Under the pieces are notes generated by a model. That model had not been told where the DNA came from, did no database searches, and saw only the letters and a list, made by a program, of their open reading frames with translations. A stretch of DNA of 10,283 nt. Source: an uncultured Eubacteriales bacterium. GTDB taxonomy: Bacteria; Bacillota; Clostridia; UMGS1883; UMGS1540. Positions 1 to 8,269 of this stretch are shown piece after piece (within the stretch, counting starts at the first letter, position 1; each line of letters opens with the position of its first letter). A program made the translations under genes and the position numbers. The stretch covers positions 1 through 10,283 of the forward strand of contig USAP01000059.1 of the NCBI GenBank assembly GCA_900552775.1. Reading direction: 5' to 3'.

Positions 1-38
1 ACAACTAATTTAATTTTAAGTTAATTTTTAAAAAAACA

Positions 39-68
39 CTGGAATTAGATATTCTTTTGTGTTATAAT
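39..68 (+). promoter_or_regulatory. Probable sigma-70/sigma-A type promoter for the glycogen operon
   Basis: A perfect TATAAT lies at 63-68, preceded by T60 G61 and one base, which makes a complete extended -10 element (TGnTATAAT). The best -35 candidate with 18-base spacing is CTGGAA at 39-44, a weak match, as is often seen where an extended -10 is present. AT-rich tracts at 11-36 could act as an UP element. Transcription would start near 75, leaving a leader of about 26 bases before the glgB start. The first 38 bases hold no gene that I can see. Assignment is by motif only. Confidence 0.6.
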
Positions 69-87
69 TGTTCATATAATAGAAAAT

Positions 88-91
88 GGAG
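88..91 (+). promoter_or_regulatory. Ribosome binding site of glgB
   Basis: GGAG sits nine bases before the ATG at 101. This spacing supports that ATG as the glgB start. Confidence 0.6.
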
Positions 92-100
92 TGAAGCAGT

Positions 101-2014
101 ATGGACACCACTTTTGCAGTTACATCTGAAAAACCGTCGGAATCTCGTGCTGTCCTCGACAAAATAAGAAGCTTCACGGGCGGCGGTAATTTTAAATCTT
201 ACGAATTTTTAGGCTGTCACAAAGCGGAAAAAGGCTTTATTTTCCGTGTTTGGGCGCCGCGTGCCGCAAGCGTTCATTTATGCGGCGATTTCAATTTTTG
301 GAACACATCTGCCCTGCCGATGAAAAATATCGGCGGCGGAATCTGGGAGGCAGTTGCCGAAAACGCTGCGGTTTATGACAATTACAAATACTATATCGAA
401 AAACAAAACGGCGGATTTGTGTATAAAAGCGACCCATATGCCTATCATACGTGCACAAGACCCGAAAATGCCAGCAAAGTCTATGAAATCGAAGGATATG
501 ATTGGCACGATTCGCCGTATCTTTCCTCCCTTGACGGAGAAAATACACTGGACAAACCAATGAATATTTACGAGGTTCATCTCGCATCCTGGCGCAAGCA
601 CAAAGACGGAAACTACCTTACATACAAGGAAGCGGCAACAGAGCTTTCGGCGTATGTAAAGAAAATGGGCTACACACATATTGAAATAATGCCTGTGACC
701 GAATACCCATACGATCCTTCATGGGGATACCAGGTAACAGGCTATTTCGCCCCCACCTCCCGTTTCGGAACGCCGAAAGACTTTATGGAATTTGTTGATA
801 TATGCCATCAAAACGGCATAGGTATTATTCTTGACTGGGTTGGCGCACACTTTCCAAAAGACGAATACGGACTTTATGAATTTGACGGCGGAGCATGCTA
901 TGAATATGAAGACCCGTTAAAAAACGAGCATCCCGACTGGAACACACGCATATTTGACTACGGCAGAAGCGAAGTTATATCTTTTCTTATATCAAGCGCC
1001 GTCTTCTGGATAGAAAAATATCATATAGACGGTTTGCGCGTTGATGCTGTTGCCTCCATGCTCTACCTCGATTACGGGAAAGAAAACGGGCAATGGCGCA
1101 GAAACCGCGAGGGCGGCAACATAAATCTTGAAGCCGTTGAATTTCTCAAAAAGCTCAACAGCGAGGTTTTTTGCGCACGACCTTCAGCTTTAATGATAGC
1201 GGAGGAATCGACCGCGTTTCCGGCAGTTACAAAGCCTCCCTATGACGGCGGCCTCGGCTTTAACTACAAGTGGAACATGGGCTGGATGAATGATATGCTG
1301 GCATATATGTCAAGTGATCCGCTGTTTCGTAAAGGTCTGCACAGAAATATTACATTCTCGCTGACATATGCTTTTTCCGAAAATTTCATACTCCCGATTT
1401 CGCACGATGAGGTGGTTTACGGAAAATGCTCCATGATTTCAAAAATGCCGGGCGAATACAAGGAAAAATTTGACAATCTTCGTGCCTTTTACGGATATAT
1501 GGCGGCACATCCCGGAAAAAAACTTCTTTTTATGGGAAATGAGTTTGCTCAATTTTCCGAATGGGATTTCACAAAAGAGCTCGACTGGCAGCTGCTTTCT
1601 TACGACAGTCATAAAAAGATGCAAAAATACGTTAAAGATTTAAACATGTTTTATCTTTCCCGAAGCGAGCTGTGGGAAAATGATTTCGACTGGAGCGGCT
1701 TTGAATGGATTTCAAACGATGACAGCGACCAAAGCGTCATTTCGTTTGTCAGGACGGACAAAAGCGGAAAAAGGCTTTTGATTGTATGCAATTTTTGCCC
1801 CGTAAAACGCGAAAAATACAGATTGGGAGTTCCCGTATCAGGAATATATAAACCTGTTTTCTCTTCGGACTATTTAAAATACGGCGGCAGCGGAACACGT
1901 ATCCGCTCTGTCAAGTCACAAAAAATTCCATTTCATGGGAGACGGGAGAGTATAAGTATTACAGTTCAACCGATGTCAACCGTATTTTACGAAATACCAA
2001 GTGAAAGGATATGA
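101..2014 (+). CDS. glgB: 1,4-alpha-glucan branching enzyme (GH13), glycogen branching
   Basis: Cytoplasmic enzyme that cuts alpha-1,4 chains and rejoins them in alpha-1,6 linkage to branch glycogen. The 637-residue protein has an N-terminal CBM48-type domain (about 38-130, with [20 protein letters not shown]), then a GH13 TIM barrel and a C-terminal beta domain (from about 540). Family motifs are intact: the early signature [25 protein letters not shown] stretch (195-215), DWVGAHF (245-251), GLRVDAV with nucleophile D315, IAEEST with acid/base E368, and ISHDEV with D436. It is shorter than the 728-residue E. coli enzyme, consistent with lacking the extra N-terminal module. It is the first gene of the operon, with a GGAG site nine bases before its ATG. 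The usual proline of DWVPGHF is glycine here, a minor change away from the catalytic residues. Confidence 0.96.
   Translation: MDTTFAVTSEKPSESRAVLDKIRSFTGGGNFKSYEFLGCHKAEKGFIFRVWAPRAASVHLCGDFNFWNTSALPMKNIGGGIWEAVAENAAVYDNYKYYIEKQNGGFVYKSDPYAYHTCTRPENASKVYEIEGYDWHDSPYLSSLDGENTLDKPMNIYEVHLASWRKHKDGNYLTYKEAATELSAYVKKMGYTHIEIMPVTEYPYDPSWGYQVTGYFAPTSRFGTPKDFMEFVDICHQNGIGIILDWVGAHFPKDEYGLYEFDGGACYEYEDPLKNEHPDWNTRIFDYGRSEVISFLISSAVFWIEKYHIDGLRVDAVASMLYLDYGKENGQWRRNREGGNINLEAVEFLKKLNSEVFCARPSALMIAEESTAFPAVTKPPYDGGLGFNYKWNMGWMNDMLAYMSSDPLFRKGLHRNITFSLTYAFSENFILPISHDEVVYGKCSMISKMPGEYKEKFDNLRAFYGYMAAHPGKKLLFMGNEFAQFSEWDFTKELDWQLLSYDSHKKMQKYVKDLNMFYLSRSELWENDFDWSGFEWISNDDSDQSVISFVRTDKSGKRLLIVCNFCPVKREKYRLGVPVSGIYKPVFSSDYLKYGGSGTRIRSVKSQKIPFHGRRESISITVQPMSTVFYEIPSERI
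2004..2009 (+). promoter_or_regulatory. Ribosome binding site deciding the glgC start
   Basis: AAAGGA overlaps the end of glgB. It is ten bases before the ATG at 2020 but only one base before the ATG at 2011, which overlaps the glgB stop. The spacing favours 2020 as the true start. Confidence 0.6.
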
Positions 2015-2019
2015 ATGTA

Positions 2020-3210
2020 ATGTTAAAAAGAAGTAAAGAATGTATAGCAATGCTTCTTGCGGGCGGACAAGGCAGCAGACTTAAAATTCTCACCGAATCC
2101 ACTGCAAAACCGGCATTAAATTTCGGCGGTAAATACCGCATTATTGACTTTCCGCTTTCAAACTGTATTAATTCGGGCATTGATACAGTCGGTATATTAA
2201 CGCAGTATCAGCCGCTTGAGCTTAACGACTATATCGGCAACGGAGTTCCGTGGGGTATGAACCGCAGCTTCGGCGGTGCCAGAATTCTGCCTCCGTATGT
2301 CAAAAGCAGAAAAACCGAATGGTATAAAGGTACGGCAAATGCAATTTATCAGAATATTCATTATATAGACAGCTATAATCCCGAATATGTTCTGGTTCTT
2401 TCCGGCGATCATATTTATAAAATGGATTATTCTAAAATGCTTAAATTTCACAAAGAAAAAAATGCCGCATGCACCATTGCCGTTATTGAGGTGCCGGAAG
2501 CGGAGGCTTCGCGCTTCGGCATATTGAACACCGACAAAAATCTTCTTATAAACGACTTTGAAGAAAAACCTAAAAATCCGAAAAGCACCAAGGCTTCCAT
2601 GGGAATATACATATTCACATGGAACGTGCTTCGCAAATACCTTGAGGAGGACGAAGAAACACCGGGCTCGACAAACGATTTCGGCCATGATATTATTCCG
2701 AAAATGATTTCCGATTCGCTCAAGCTTTACGCATATCCGTTTAACGGATACTGGAAGGATGTCGGCACGATAGACAGCCTGTGGCAGGCAAATATGGATC
2801 TGCTTGACCCCGAGCAGCCTTTAAACATCTCCGACAATTCATTTAAAATATACGCAAGAAACTATGCGCAGCCGCCTTCATTTATATCCGACGGCGCAAA
2901 AATTATAAACTCAATGGTTGCCGAGGGCTGCACCGTGCGAGGCAAAGTGTGTCATTCAATAGTTTCAACGGGTTGTGTTATAGAGGACGGTACCACGGTT
3001 TCCGACTGTGTTCTCATGCCCGGGACCCACATAGGGCGAGGCGCAAAAATATCGTATACAATAACCGGAACAAATGTTTCTGTCGGTGACGGGTCAACAA
3101 TCGGCGGTTCTCCCGAAAACTTTAAAAAAAGCGAATGGGGCATCACGGTCATCGGGAAGGACAAGGTATTGCCGGCAGGCTCTGCGGTAAAACCGCGCGA
3201 AATTGTATAA
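2020..3210 (+). CDS. glgC: Glucose-1-phosphate adenylyltransferase, catalytic subunit
   Basis: Makes ADP-glucose and pyrophosphate from ATP and glucose-1-phosphate, the committed step of bacterial glycogen synthesis. With the start at 2020 the protein has 396 residues. Its nucleotidyltransferase domain carries the nucleotide-binding loop AGGQGSRL (14-21), [20 protein letters not shown] (29-48, including the lysine that corresponds to the activator-site region of E. coli GlgC), [10 protein letters not shown] (128-137) and the glucose-1-phosphate motif DFEEKP (179-184). The C-terminal part (about 285-385) is a left-handed beta-helix of hexapeptide repeats. An upstream in-frame ATG at 2011 would overlap the glgB stop by four bases, but the ribosome binding site fits 2020, which also matches the usual N-terminus. 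All catalytic motifs are present, in contrast to the next gene. Confidence 0.95.
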   Translation: MLKRSKECIAMLLAGGQGSRLKILTESTAKPALNFGGKYRIIDFPLSNCINSGIDTVGILTQYQPLELNDYIGNGVPWGMNRSFGGARILPPYVKSRKTEWYKGTANAIYQNIHYIDSYNPEYVLVLSGDHIYKMDYSKMLKFHKEKNAACTIAVIEVPEAEASRFGILNTDKNLLINDFEEKPKNPKSTKASMGIYIFTWNVLRKYLEEDEETPGSTNDFGHDIIPKMISDSLKLYAYPFNGYWKDVGTIDSLWQANMDLLDPEQPLNISDNSFKIYARNYAQPPSFISDGAKIINSMVAEGCTVRGKVCHSIVSTGCVIEDGTTVSDCVLMPGTHIGRGAKISYTITGTNVSVGDGSTIGGSPENFKKSEWGITVIGKDKVLPAGSAVKPREIV

Positions 3211-3215
3211 AGGGG
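3209..3215 (+). promoter_or_regulatory. Ribosome binding site deciding the glgD start
   Basis: AAAGGGG overlaps the glgC stop codon and lies eight bases before the ATG at 3224. It would be inside the coding region if the in-frame TTG at 3203 were used, so 3224 is preferred. Confidence 0.6.
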
Positions 3216-3223
3216 ATGAAAAT

Positions 3224-4339
3224 ATGAAAATGACAGGAATTGTTTTTTCAAATATATTTGACGCTTCAATGGGTGATTTGACAAAGCACCGTGCCATGGC
3301 TTCTCTCCCGTTTGCCGGCAGATACAGGCAAATAGATTTTGTCCTTTCAAACATGAGCAACTCAGGTATAAAAAAAGTCGGTATAATAACAAAATACAAC
3401 TACCAGTCGCTTATGGATCATCTTTCAACATCTTCCGAATGGGACTTTAATACAAGAAACGGCGGACTTTTCTTTCTTCCTCCGTTTGCTGCAAATACTA
3501 TGGGTATATACCGCGGTAAGCTGGAAGCTCTTTATAACGCTCTCACCTTTTTGGAACGTTCTACGGAACAATATGTGGTTCTGTCAGACTCAACAACAAT
3601 ATGCAACATAGATTTTTCCGAAGTTTTGGAATCACACATAGAATCCGGAAAAGATATTACCGTAATAGCAAACGATGAGTATTCAAACGGATGCACACAG
3701 TACATTGACCTGGTTCTTAATATGAACGGCGGCAATGTATCTTCCCTTGCAGTAAACATCATGGCGGACAAGGGTACACTGGCATCAATGGGAATGTATA
3801 TAATCGAACGCACAAAGCTTCTCGCGGCTGTGCGCACCTCGGTGTCGCACGGACTGTGCCATTTTGAAAAAGACTATGTTCAGCGTGAATTTCTCGAAAA
3901 CAAGCTGTCGATTAACGTATATAATTTTGACGGCGTTGTTCTGCGAAACACAGACGTTGAAAATTATTACAAAAACAGTCTACGCATGCTTGATGAAAAC
4001 ATTCGGCGCGGAATATTCAAGGAAACCTCGCCCATATACACAAAGGTGCGCGACGAAGAGCCGACCTTTTACGCCGAAGGCTCGGAGGTTAAAAACTGTC
4101 TTATTGCAGATGGCTGCAAAATTGAAGGCTATGCGGAAAACTCGGTTATATTCCGCGATGTGCATTTGGAACGCGGCGCTTATATAAAGAACTCTGTAAT
4201 AATGCAGGGGACGCACATAATGGCAGGTGCTCACATAGAGCAGGCAATAATCGATAAAGACGTTACGGTTTCGCCTTCGAAAGTACTTATAGGTGTGCCG
4301 TCCTCACCGTCGATTATACAAAAAGGATCAAAAATTTAA
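3224..4339 (+). CDS. glgD: GlgD, non-catalytic/regulatory subunit of ADP-glucose pyrophosphorylase
   Basis: Paralogue of GlgC that in Firmicutes associates with GlgC and raises or tunes its activity; a regulatory role here is inferred from the family. From the ATG at 3224 the protein has 371 residues: a nucleotidyltransferase-like fold with FAGRYRQIDFVLSNMSNSGI (30-49) and a C-terminal left-handed beta-helix (about 280-362). The ATP-binding loop of GlgC (AGGQGSRL) is replaced by SNIFDASMGDLTKHR. GlgC's AKPA is replaced by MASLP, so the catalytic lysine there is missing. GlgC's GDHIYKMDY is replaced by SDSTTICNIDF. These losses argue against independent catalysis. The gene follows glgC by 13 bases, as expected for subunits of one complex. 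A second in-frame ATG at 3230 is possible. Confidence 0.93.
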   Translation: MKMTGIVFSNIFDASMGDLTKHRAMASLPFAGRYRQIDFVLSNMSNSGIKKVGIITKYNYQSLMDHLSTSSEWDFNTRNGGLFFLPPFAANTMGIYRGKLEALYNALTFLERSTEQYVVLSDSTTICNIDFSEVLESHIESGKDITVIANDEYSNGCTQYIDLVLNMNGGNVSSLAVNIMADKGTLASMGMYIIERTKLLAAVRTSVSHGLCHFEKDYVQREFLENKLSINVYNFDGVVLRNTDVENYYKNSLRMLDENIRRGIFKETSPIYTKVRDEEPTFYAEGSEVKNCLIADGCKIEGYAENSVIFRDVHLERGAYIKNSVIMQGTHIMAGAHIEQAIIDKDVTVSPSKVLIGVPSSPSIIQKGSKI

Positions 4340-4387
4340 TTCGATAATTAATTTAAGAAACACAATAAGAAAGGTAAGGTACTTAAA
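4340..4387 (+). other. glgD-glgA spacer, longest gap in the operon
   Basis: This 48-base AT-rich spacer contains AAGG at 4376-4379, eight bases before the TTG start of glgA, and another AAGG at 4371-4374. I see no hairpin with a T-run and no convincing -35/-10 pair, so transcription probably reads through. Confidence 0.5.
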
Positions 4388-5830
4388 TTGAAAATATTAT
4401 TTGCGGCAAGCGAAGCCGCTCCGTATATAAAAACAGGCGGCCTCGGAGACGTTGCCGGCGCTCTTCCGGCAGAACTTTCCAAAATACGCGGCAATGAAGT
4501 ATGCATTTTTTTGCCGTACTATAAAAAAATAAAAGAAAATCCGAATTTCAACATCGAATATGTAACCGATTTTTATATGCCGCTTTCGTGGAGAAGCGTT
4601 TATGCAGGCGTGTTTAAGGCAACCGTTAAAAATACCGGCGTCGGCAAAAACAAACGCAATGATTTGATATACTATTTTATAGATAACGAATATTATTTCG
4701 GGCGCGACGGCTTATACGGCTATCCGGATGACGGCGAAAGATATGCCTTTTTTTGCAAAGCCGTATTGGAATCTTTACAGCATATAGGATTTACACCTGA
4801 TGTAATACATGCAAACGACTGGCAAACAGGATATATACCTCTGTTTTTAAATGAATTTTACAGGGGACTTCCCGGTTTTGACAAAATTAAAACTGTTTTC
4901 ACCATACACAACATAGAGTATCAGGGAAAGGCTGACCCCGATTTTATAAGCAATGTATTGGGCGTGTCCGACAGCCGAAGCGGAGACATCATGTTTGACG
5001 GACTTGCAAATGCAATGAAATGCGCAATTATGCTTTCGGATAAAGTTACCACAGTATCCGAAACATATTCGCACGAAATCCGATATGCGTATTTTGCCCA
5101 CGGTCTTCATGACATTCTCTCATCTCAGTCGTACAAGCTCAGCGGTATAGTAAACGGAATCGATACGAAAATATATGATCCCTCAAAAGCAATGTTTCCG
5201 TTTAAACCGTCAGACTTATCGGGAAAACTTAAAACAAAAAAAGCTCTTCTTGAAAGACTCGGTCTCGACAATGATAGCTCAGCTCCTCTTATTATAATGA
5301 TTTCACGGCTTGCGGAACATAAGGGATTTGAACTTTTGCAGTATATCGGCGAAGAAATGATAAACTCCACAAATATCCGTTTGGCGGTTTTGGGAACGGG
5401 CGAAAAAAAATATGAGGACTATGTAAATTACCTTGCTTACATTTTCCCCGGCAGAGTGTCTGCCAATATAATGTTTGATACAGGTCTTGCCGACTTCATG
5501 TACGCCGGAGCCGACTTCCTTCTTATGCCTTCTAAAAGTGAGCCGTGCGGTCTTTCACAGCTTATCGCAATGCGCTACGGCACAATTCCGATTGTCCGTG
5601 AAACAGGCGGTCTTGTTGACACTGTACCGCCCATAAACAGCGACACTTTGGAAGGCCGCGGAATAACATTTAAAGTATATAACGCTCATGATATGTTAGG
5701 TGCCGTAAAGCGCGCCGAAGCATTGTACTATGACAAAGACAAATTCAAAAAAATAGTATCTTCCGTAATGAGATATGACAGCAGCTGGAAAAATGCGGCA
5801 CTGCAGTACATGGATGTATACGAAAAATAG
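4388..5830 (+). CDS. glgA: Glycogen synthase (GT5), ADP-glucose dependent
   Basis: Transfers glucose from ADP-glucose to the non-reducing end of alpha-1,4-glucan. The 480-residue length is typical of bacterial GT5 enzymes. The N-terminal Rossmann domain begins at the very start with KILFAASEAAPYIKTGGLGDV (2-22), whose KTGGLGDV (15-22) is the ADP-glucose binding signature. HANDWQTGYIP (141-151), FTIHNIEYQG (171-180), TTVSETYSHE (221-230) and VNGIDTKIYDP (255-265) follow. The C-terminal domain carries ISRLAEHKG (305-313) and the catalytic-site motif SEPCGLSQL (384-392, E385). The start is a TTG, chosen because family homology begins exactly there and an AAGG site lies eight bases upstream. It uses the product of GlgC/GlgD and supplies substrate to GlgB. 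Confidence 0.96.
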   Translation: MKILFAASEAAPYIKTGGLGDVAGALPAELSKIRGNEVCIFLPYYKKIKENPNFNIEYVTDFYMPLSWRSVYAGVFKATVKNTGVGKNKRNDLIYYFIDNEYYFGRDGLYGYPDDGERYAFFCKAVLESLQHIGFTPDVIHANDWQTGYIPLFLNEFYRGLPGFDKIKTVFTIHNIEYQGKADPDFISNVLGVSDSRSGDIMFDGLANAMKCAIMLSDKVTTVSETYSHEIRYAYFAHGLHDILSSQSYKLSGIVNGIDTKIYDPSKAMFPFKPSDLSGKLKTKKALLERLGLDNDSSAPLIIMISRLAEHKGFELLQYIGEEMINSTNIRLAVLGTGEKKYEDYVNYLAYIFPGRVSANIMFDTGLADFMYAGADFLLMPSKSEPCGLSQLIAMRYGTIPIVRETGGLVDTVPPINSDTLEGRGITFKVYNAHDMLGAVKRAEALYYDKDKFKKIVSSVMRYDSSWKNAALQYMDVYEK

Positions 5831-5838
5831 AGAAAGGA
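5831..5838 (+). promoter_or_regulatory. Ribosome binding site of glgP
   Basis: AGAAAGGA directly follows the glgA stop codon and ends ten bases before the glgP ATG at 5849. Confidence 0.6.
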
Positions 5839-5848
5839 ATGATTTGAT

Positions 5849-8263
5849 ATGAAATTAAACAAGGAAAAAGCAACCGAAGAGTTAAATGCAAAATGTTCGC
5901 TTTGCTTCGGATGTGATATCTCAGAGGCAACAGAGCAGCAAATATATAAATCCCTTTGCATGGTTTTGAGAGATATTTTATCAGAAAAAAACAATGCTTT
6001 TAACCGCAATGTCAGTGCGTCGGAAGAAAAACAGGTTTATTATATGTCAATGGAATTTCTTGTCGGAACATCGCTTCATAATAACCTTTTCAACCTCGGC
6101 ATAGAAGACACATTTAAATCTGCTCTTGCGGATATAGGTGTGGATATAGAAAAGCTTTATGAAATTGAGCCGGATGCCGGTCTCGGAAACGGCGGTCTCG
6201 GAAGACTCGCCTCCTGTTATATGGACTCCGCATCCTCTCTCGGCTATCCCGTAACGGGATTTTCAATCAGATATGAATTTGGCGTGTTTAAGCAGAAAAT
6301 AGTTGACGGCTGGCAGATGGAATTCCCCGATGACTGGCTCGGTCTCGGCGATGTTTGGCTCACTCCGAGAACTGACGAATCCGTTGAAGTCCGTTTCGGA
6401 GGTCAGGTTGAAGAAACATGGACGGACGGCAAATATAAAGCCATACACAAAAATTATGATACAGTTATTGCAATTCCTTACGATATGCTTATATCAGGAT
6501 ACAATTCAAATGCGGTAAACAAGCTTGTTCTCTGGAGCGCAAAATCTCCAAAAAGTCTTGATATGACTGCCTTTTCCAGAGGCGAATACGTTAAATCGCT
6601 GGAAGAAAACACAATGGCGGAGGTTATATCAAAAATTCTCTATCCTGCAGACGATCATGAAGATGGAAAGAGACTTCGCCTCAGGCAGCAATATCTTCTT
6701 GTGTCCGCTTCTCTGCAGTCAATTCTTTCAAAACACATGAAGAAATACAAGACACTTGATAATCTGGCAGAAAAAGTTGCAGTGCATATAAATGACACCC
6801 ACCCATCATTATGTGTTCCCGAACTTATGAGAATACTTATGGATAACTACGGCTATGGATGGGACGATGCATGGGAGATCACATGCAATACGCTGACATA
6901 TACAAATCATACCGTTATGAGTGAGGCGCTGGAACGCTGGAGCGAAGGACTTTTCCGCGAGATTATGCCGCGAGTTTACCAGATTGTGTGCGAAATTAAC
7001 CGCAGACTCTTTATACACTTAAACTCTGTGTATTCCGGAGATATTCCGAAAATCGAGTATATGTCCGTTATTTCAAACGGCGAAATCAGAATGGCAAATC
7101 TCTGTCTTGCATGCTGCCATAAAGTAAACGGCGTTTCAAAGCTGCACAGCAAAATTTTAACGGAAAGCATTTTCAGGGACTACTACAACATAAAGCCCGA
7201 AAAATTCACTAACGTAACAAACGGAATTGCATACCGCCGCTGGTTATGTCAGTCAAACCCCGCACTCACCGATTTTCTTTCCGACCTCATCGGAGACGGA
7301 TTCAAGAAAAACGCATCGGAACTTTCAAAACTTTTGGCATACAAAGGCAACAAGGACGTTTTGGCGGAACTTCGCCGCATTAAACACGGCAATAAACTCC
7401 ATCTTGCCGAATATATAAGCAAAACAAACGGCATAAACGTTGACCCCGATTCTATTTTTGACGTACAGGTTAAAAGACTGCACGAATATAAGCGCCAACT
7501 TTTAAACGTAATGCAGATTCTTGATATGTACAGAAGAATTAAAGAAAATCCGTCTCTTGATATACCGCCGAGAACATTTATATTTGCTGCGAAAGCGTCT
7601 GCAGGCTATGTTATGGCAAAGCAGATAATCAGACTTATTTACGCTGCGGCAAACACTGTAAATTCAGATCCTGCGGTACGCGACAAAATAAAAGTTGTAT
7701 TTATCGAAGACTACAAAGTATCCTTGGCAGAAAAAATTATTCCCGCGGCGGAAATTTCAGAGCAAATATCCATAGCCGGCAAAGAAGCGTCAGGCACGGG
7801 CAACATGAAACTTATGATAAACGGTGCCGTGACACTCGGTACGCTTGACGGCGCAAATGTTGAAATATGCGAACAGGTCGGCGATGACAATATGTTCTTA
7901 TTCGGTCTTAAAGCTCCCGAAGTTGAAAATCTTTGGAGACAGGGCTATTCGCCGATTGAGTATTATAATTCCAACCCGGCACTGCATGCCGTAATAGATA
8001 TGCTGACATCAAACGCATTGGGAACAAGATTTGACGATATTGCAAAATCGCTTATCACCAATTATAACGGCACCGCCGATGCCTATATGTGCCTTGCCGA
8101 TTTTGATTCTTACGTAAAGGCTCAAAACCGCGTTTCCGACGTTTACAAAAACGCAGACAAGTTTACGGATATGTCACTTGTAAATATAGCCAAAGCCGGT
8201 ATTTTTTCAGCTGACAGAGCAGTGAAAGAATATGCGGACAATATATGGAATTTAAAGGACTGA
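5849..8263 (+). CDS. glgP: Glycogen/alpha-glucan phosphorylase (GT35)
   Basis: Cytoplasmic PLP-dependent enzyme that releases glucose-1-phosphate from non-reducing ends of glycogen, the degradative partner of the synthesis genes upstream. The 804-residue protein is full length for bacterial GT35. Visible motifs are YYMSMEFLVGTSLHNNL (64-80), EPDAGLGNGGLGRLASCYMDS (107-127), HINDTHPSL (313-321), TNVTNGIAYRRWL (454-466), VQVKRLHEYKRQ (539-550), and the PLP attachment signature EASGTGNMKLMINGA (646-660) with the Schiff-base lysine K654. The downstream GTLDGANVEI (664-673) is also typical. The start is clear from AGAAAGGA ten bases upstream and an N-terminal length that matches the family. It lies 18 bases after glgA and six bases before the GH13 gene, so co-transcription is likely. 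No unusual residue was seen in the motifs. Confidence 0.96.
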   Translation: MKLNKEKATEELNAKCSLCFGCDISEATEQQIYKSLCMVLRDILSEKNNAFNRNVSASEEKQVYYMSMEFLVGTSLHNNLFNLGIEDTFKSALADIGVDIEKLYEIEPDAGLGNGGLGRLASCYMDSASSLGYPVTGFSIRYEFGVFKQKIVDGWQMEFPDDWLGLGDVWLTPRTDESVEVRFGGQVEETWTDGKYKAIHKNYDTVIAIPYDMLISGYNSNAVNKLVLWSAKSPKSLDMTAFSRGEYVKSLEENTMAEVISKILYPADDHEDGKRLRLRQQYLLVSASLQSILSKHMKKYKTLDNLAEKVAVHINDTHPSLCVPELMRILMDNYGYGWDDAWEITCNTLTYTNHTVMSEALERWSEGLFREIMPRVYQIVCEINRRLFIHLNSVYSGDIPKIEYMSVISNGEIRMANLCLACCHKVNGVSKLHSKILTESIFRDYYNIKPEKFTNVTNGIAYRRWLCQSNPALTDFLSDLIGDGFKKNASELSKLLAYKGNKDVLAELRRIKHGNKLHLAEYISKTNGINVDPDSIFDVQVKRLHEYKRQLLNVMQILDMYRRIKENPSLDIPPRTFIFAAKASAGYVMAKQIIRLIYAAANTVNSDPAVRDKIKVVFIEDYKVSLAEKIIPAAEISEQISIAGKEASGTGNMKLMINGAVTLGTLDGANVEICEQVGDDNMFLFGLKAPEVENLWRQGYSPIEYYNSNPALHAVIDMLTSNALGTRFDDIAKSLITNYNGTADAYMCLADFDSYVKAQNRVSDVYKNADKFTDMSLVNIAKAGIFSADRAVKEYADNIWNLKD
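8254..8259 (+). promoter_or_regulatory. Ribosome binding site deciding the TTG start of the GH13 gene
   Basis: AAAGGA lies inside the last codons of glgP, ten bases before the TTG at 8270. The next in-frame ATG is more than 50 codons downstream and would remove much of the N-terminal beta domain. Confidence 0.55.
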
Positions 8264-8269
8264 TACACT

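Noticed and set aside
75..80. Second TATAAT upstream of glgB as the main promoter
   Set aside because: Transcription would start near 87, at the ribosome binding site, and there is no good -35 for it; the TATAAT at 63-68 has a full TGn extension.
3203..3223. glgD start at TTG 3203, overlapping glgC
   Set aside because: The ribosome binding site at 3209-3215 would lie inside the coding sequence, and the extra residues have no family counterpart.
4343..4348. GATAAT as an internal promoter before glgA
   Set aside because: No -35 element is found at a suitable distance, and AT-rich spacers produce such hexamers by chance.
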